Notes under the pieces: generated by a model
What the model saw: only the letters and a program-made list of their open reading frames with translations
What the model was told of the DNA's origin: nothing
Database searches by the model: none
In this document: positions 58,506-58,614 of the stretch, one piece after another
How the letters are laid out: the number at the start of each line of letters is the position of its first letter
Numbering within the stretch: position 1 is the first letter of the stretch
Position numbers and translations under genes: made by a program
Assembly (NCBI GenBank): GCA_964615375.1
Contig: CAZTOW010000058.1
Span: forward strand, 1-58,614
Direction of reading: 5' to 3'
DNA from: CAZKWG01 sp964615375
GTDB lineage: Bacteria > Myxococcota_A > UBA796 > CAZKWG01
DNA: 58,614 bases

Positions 58506-58614
58506 GTCGTCTGTTTGCCTGGGGTGCGGCTCTTCTGCGTCGAGGCGGTTGAGCGGATCAGAGGCGCCTGCCCGACCATCCTCCTCCCGCGTCAGCGGGG
58601 GGAGGTGCCGGCGA

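Overview
The window is very GC-rich throughout (roughly 72% by eye) and tightly packed, with many ATGA/GTGA/TTGA start-stop overlaps. Several features point to a member of the Myxococcota (Polyangia-like deltaproteobacteria): many secreted lipoproteins carrying MopE-type 'DCDxD' calcium-binding-like repeats, FG-GAP propeller lipoproteins, Hanks-type Ser/Thr kinases with extra C-terminal modules, a DUF2330 protein with a MYXO-CTERM-like tail, a sigma54 promoter and a large PKS-NRPS gene. No rRNA, tRNA or CRISPR array was seen.

Layout. 0-5 kb (minus): RpiB/LacAB-family isomerase, a helical-repeat protein, and a cyclase-ATPase-TPR regulator, probably one operon. 5-19 kb: cell-surface genes: a metallophosphoesterase, two arylsulfotransferase-like lipoproteins, two lipoproteins of unknown function, a sigma-factor-like protein, a MopE/FG-GAP lipoprotein, a predicted outer-membrane barrel, and an 880-residue MopE-repeat lipoprotein ending in a C-type lectin domain. 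18-25 kb: Ser/Thr kinase, MFS exporter, radical SAM/SPASM enzyme, zinc-ribbon/MopE mini-protein, methyltransferase, SGNH hydrolase, and a small glycine-rich membrane protein behind a textbook sigma54 promoter. 25.5-27.8 kb: globin-like protein, a Uma2-family gene bracketed by 34-bp direct repeats, and a beta-propeller. 27.8-33.5 kb: two divergent operons forming a small type II fatty-acid/polyketide-like set (KS, Cys-less KS-like partner, ACP, GcvT-fold protein, CrtI-like FAD oxidoreductase). 33.5-35 kb: MopE lipoprotein and DUF2330 protein.

35.1-45.8 kb (minus) is a ten-gene operon for a group 3d-type NAD-linked [NiFe] hydrogenase. Structural genes hoxF (with N-terminal NuoE-like domain), hoxU, hoxY and hoxH are followed by a fused HoxW-like protease/HypF, then hypC, hypD, hypE, hypA and hypB. 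46.2-55.3 kb is a single 3028-residue megasynthase: FAAL-ACP-KS-KR-ACP-C-A-PCP-C followed by a C-terminal domain that resembles the acyl-ACP reductase (AAR) of cyanobacteria, a release module I do not know from PKS/NRPS lines. 55-58.6 kb: FG-GAP lipoprotein, DUF4180-like protein and a Ser/Thr kinase with a cyclic-nucleotide-binding-like domain.

Most notable: the AAR-like terminal domain; AT-rich rare-codon islands with TGTAAC/GTTACA inverted repeats in the linkers after every carrier domain of the megasynthase, and a related 9-mer elsewhere; the protease-HypF fusion; three genes whose best start is CTG; a 35-bp-arm palindromic element abutting hoxF; the repeat-flanked Uma2 insertion; and the sigma54 promoter with an upstream dyad.
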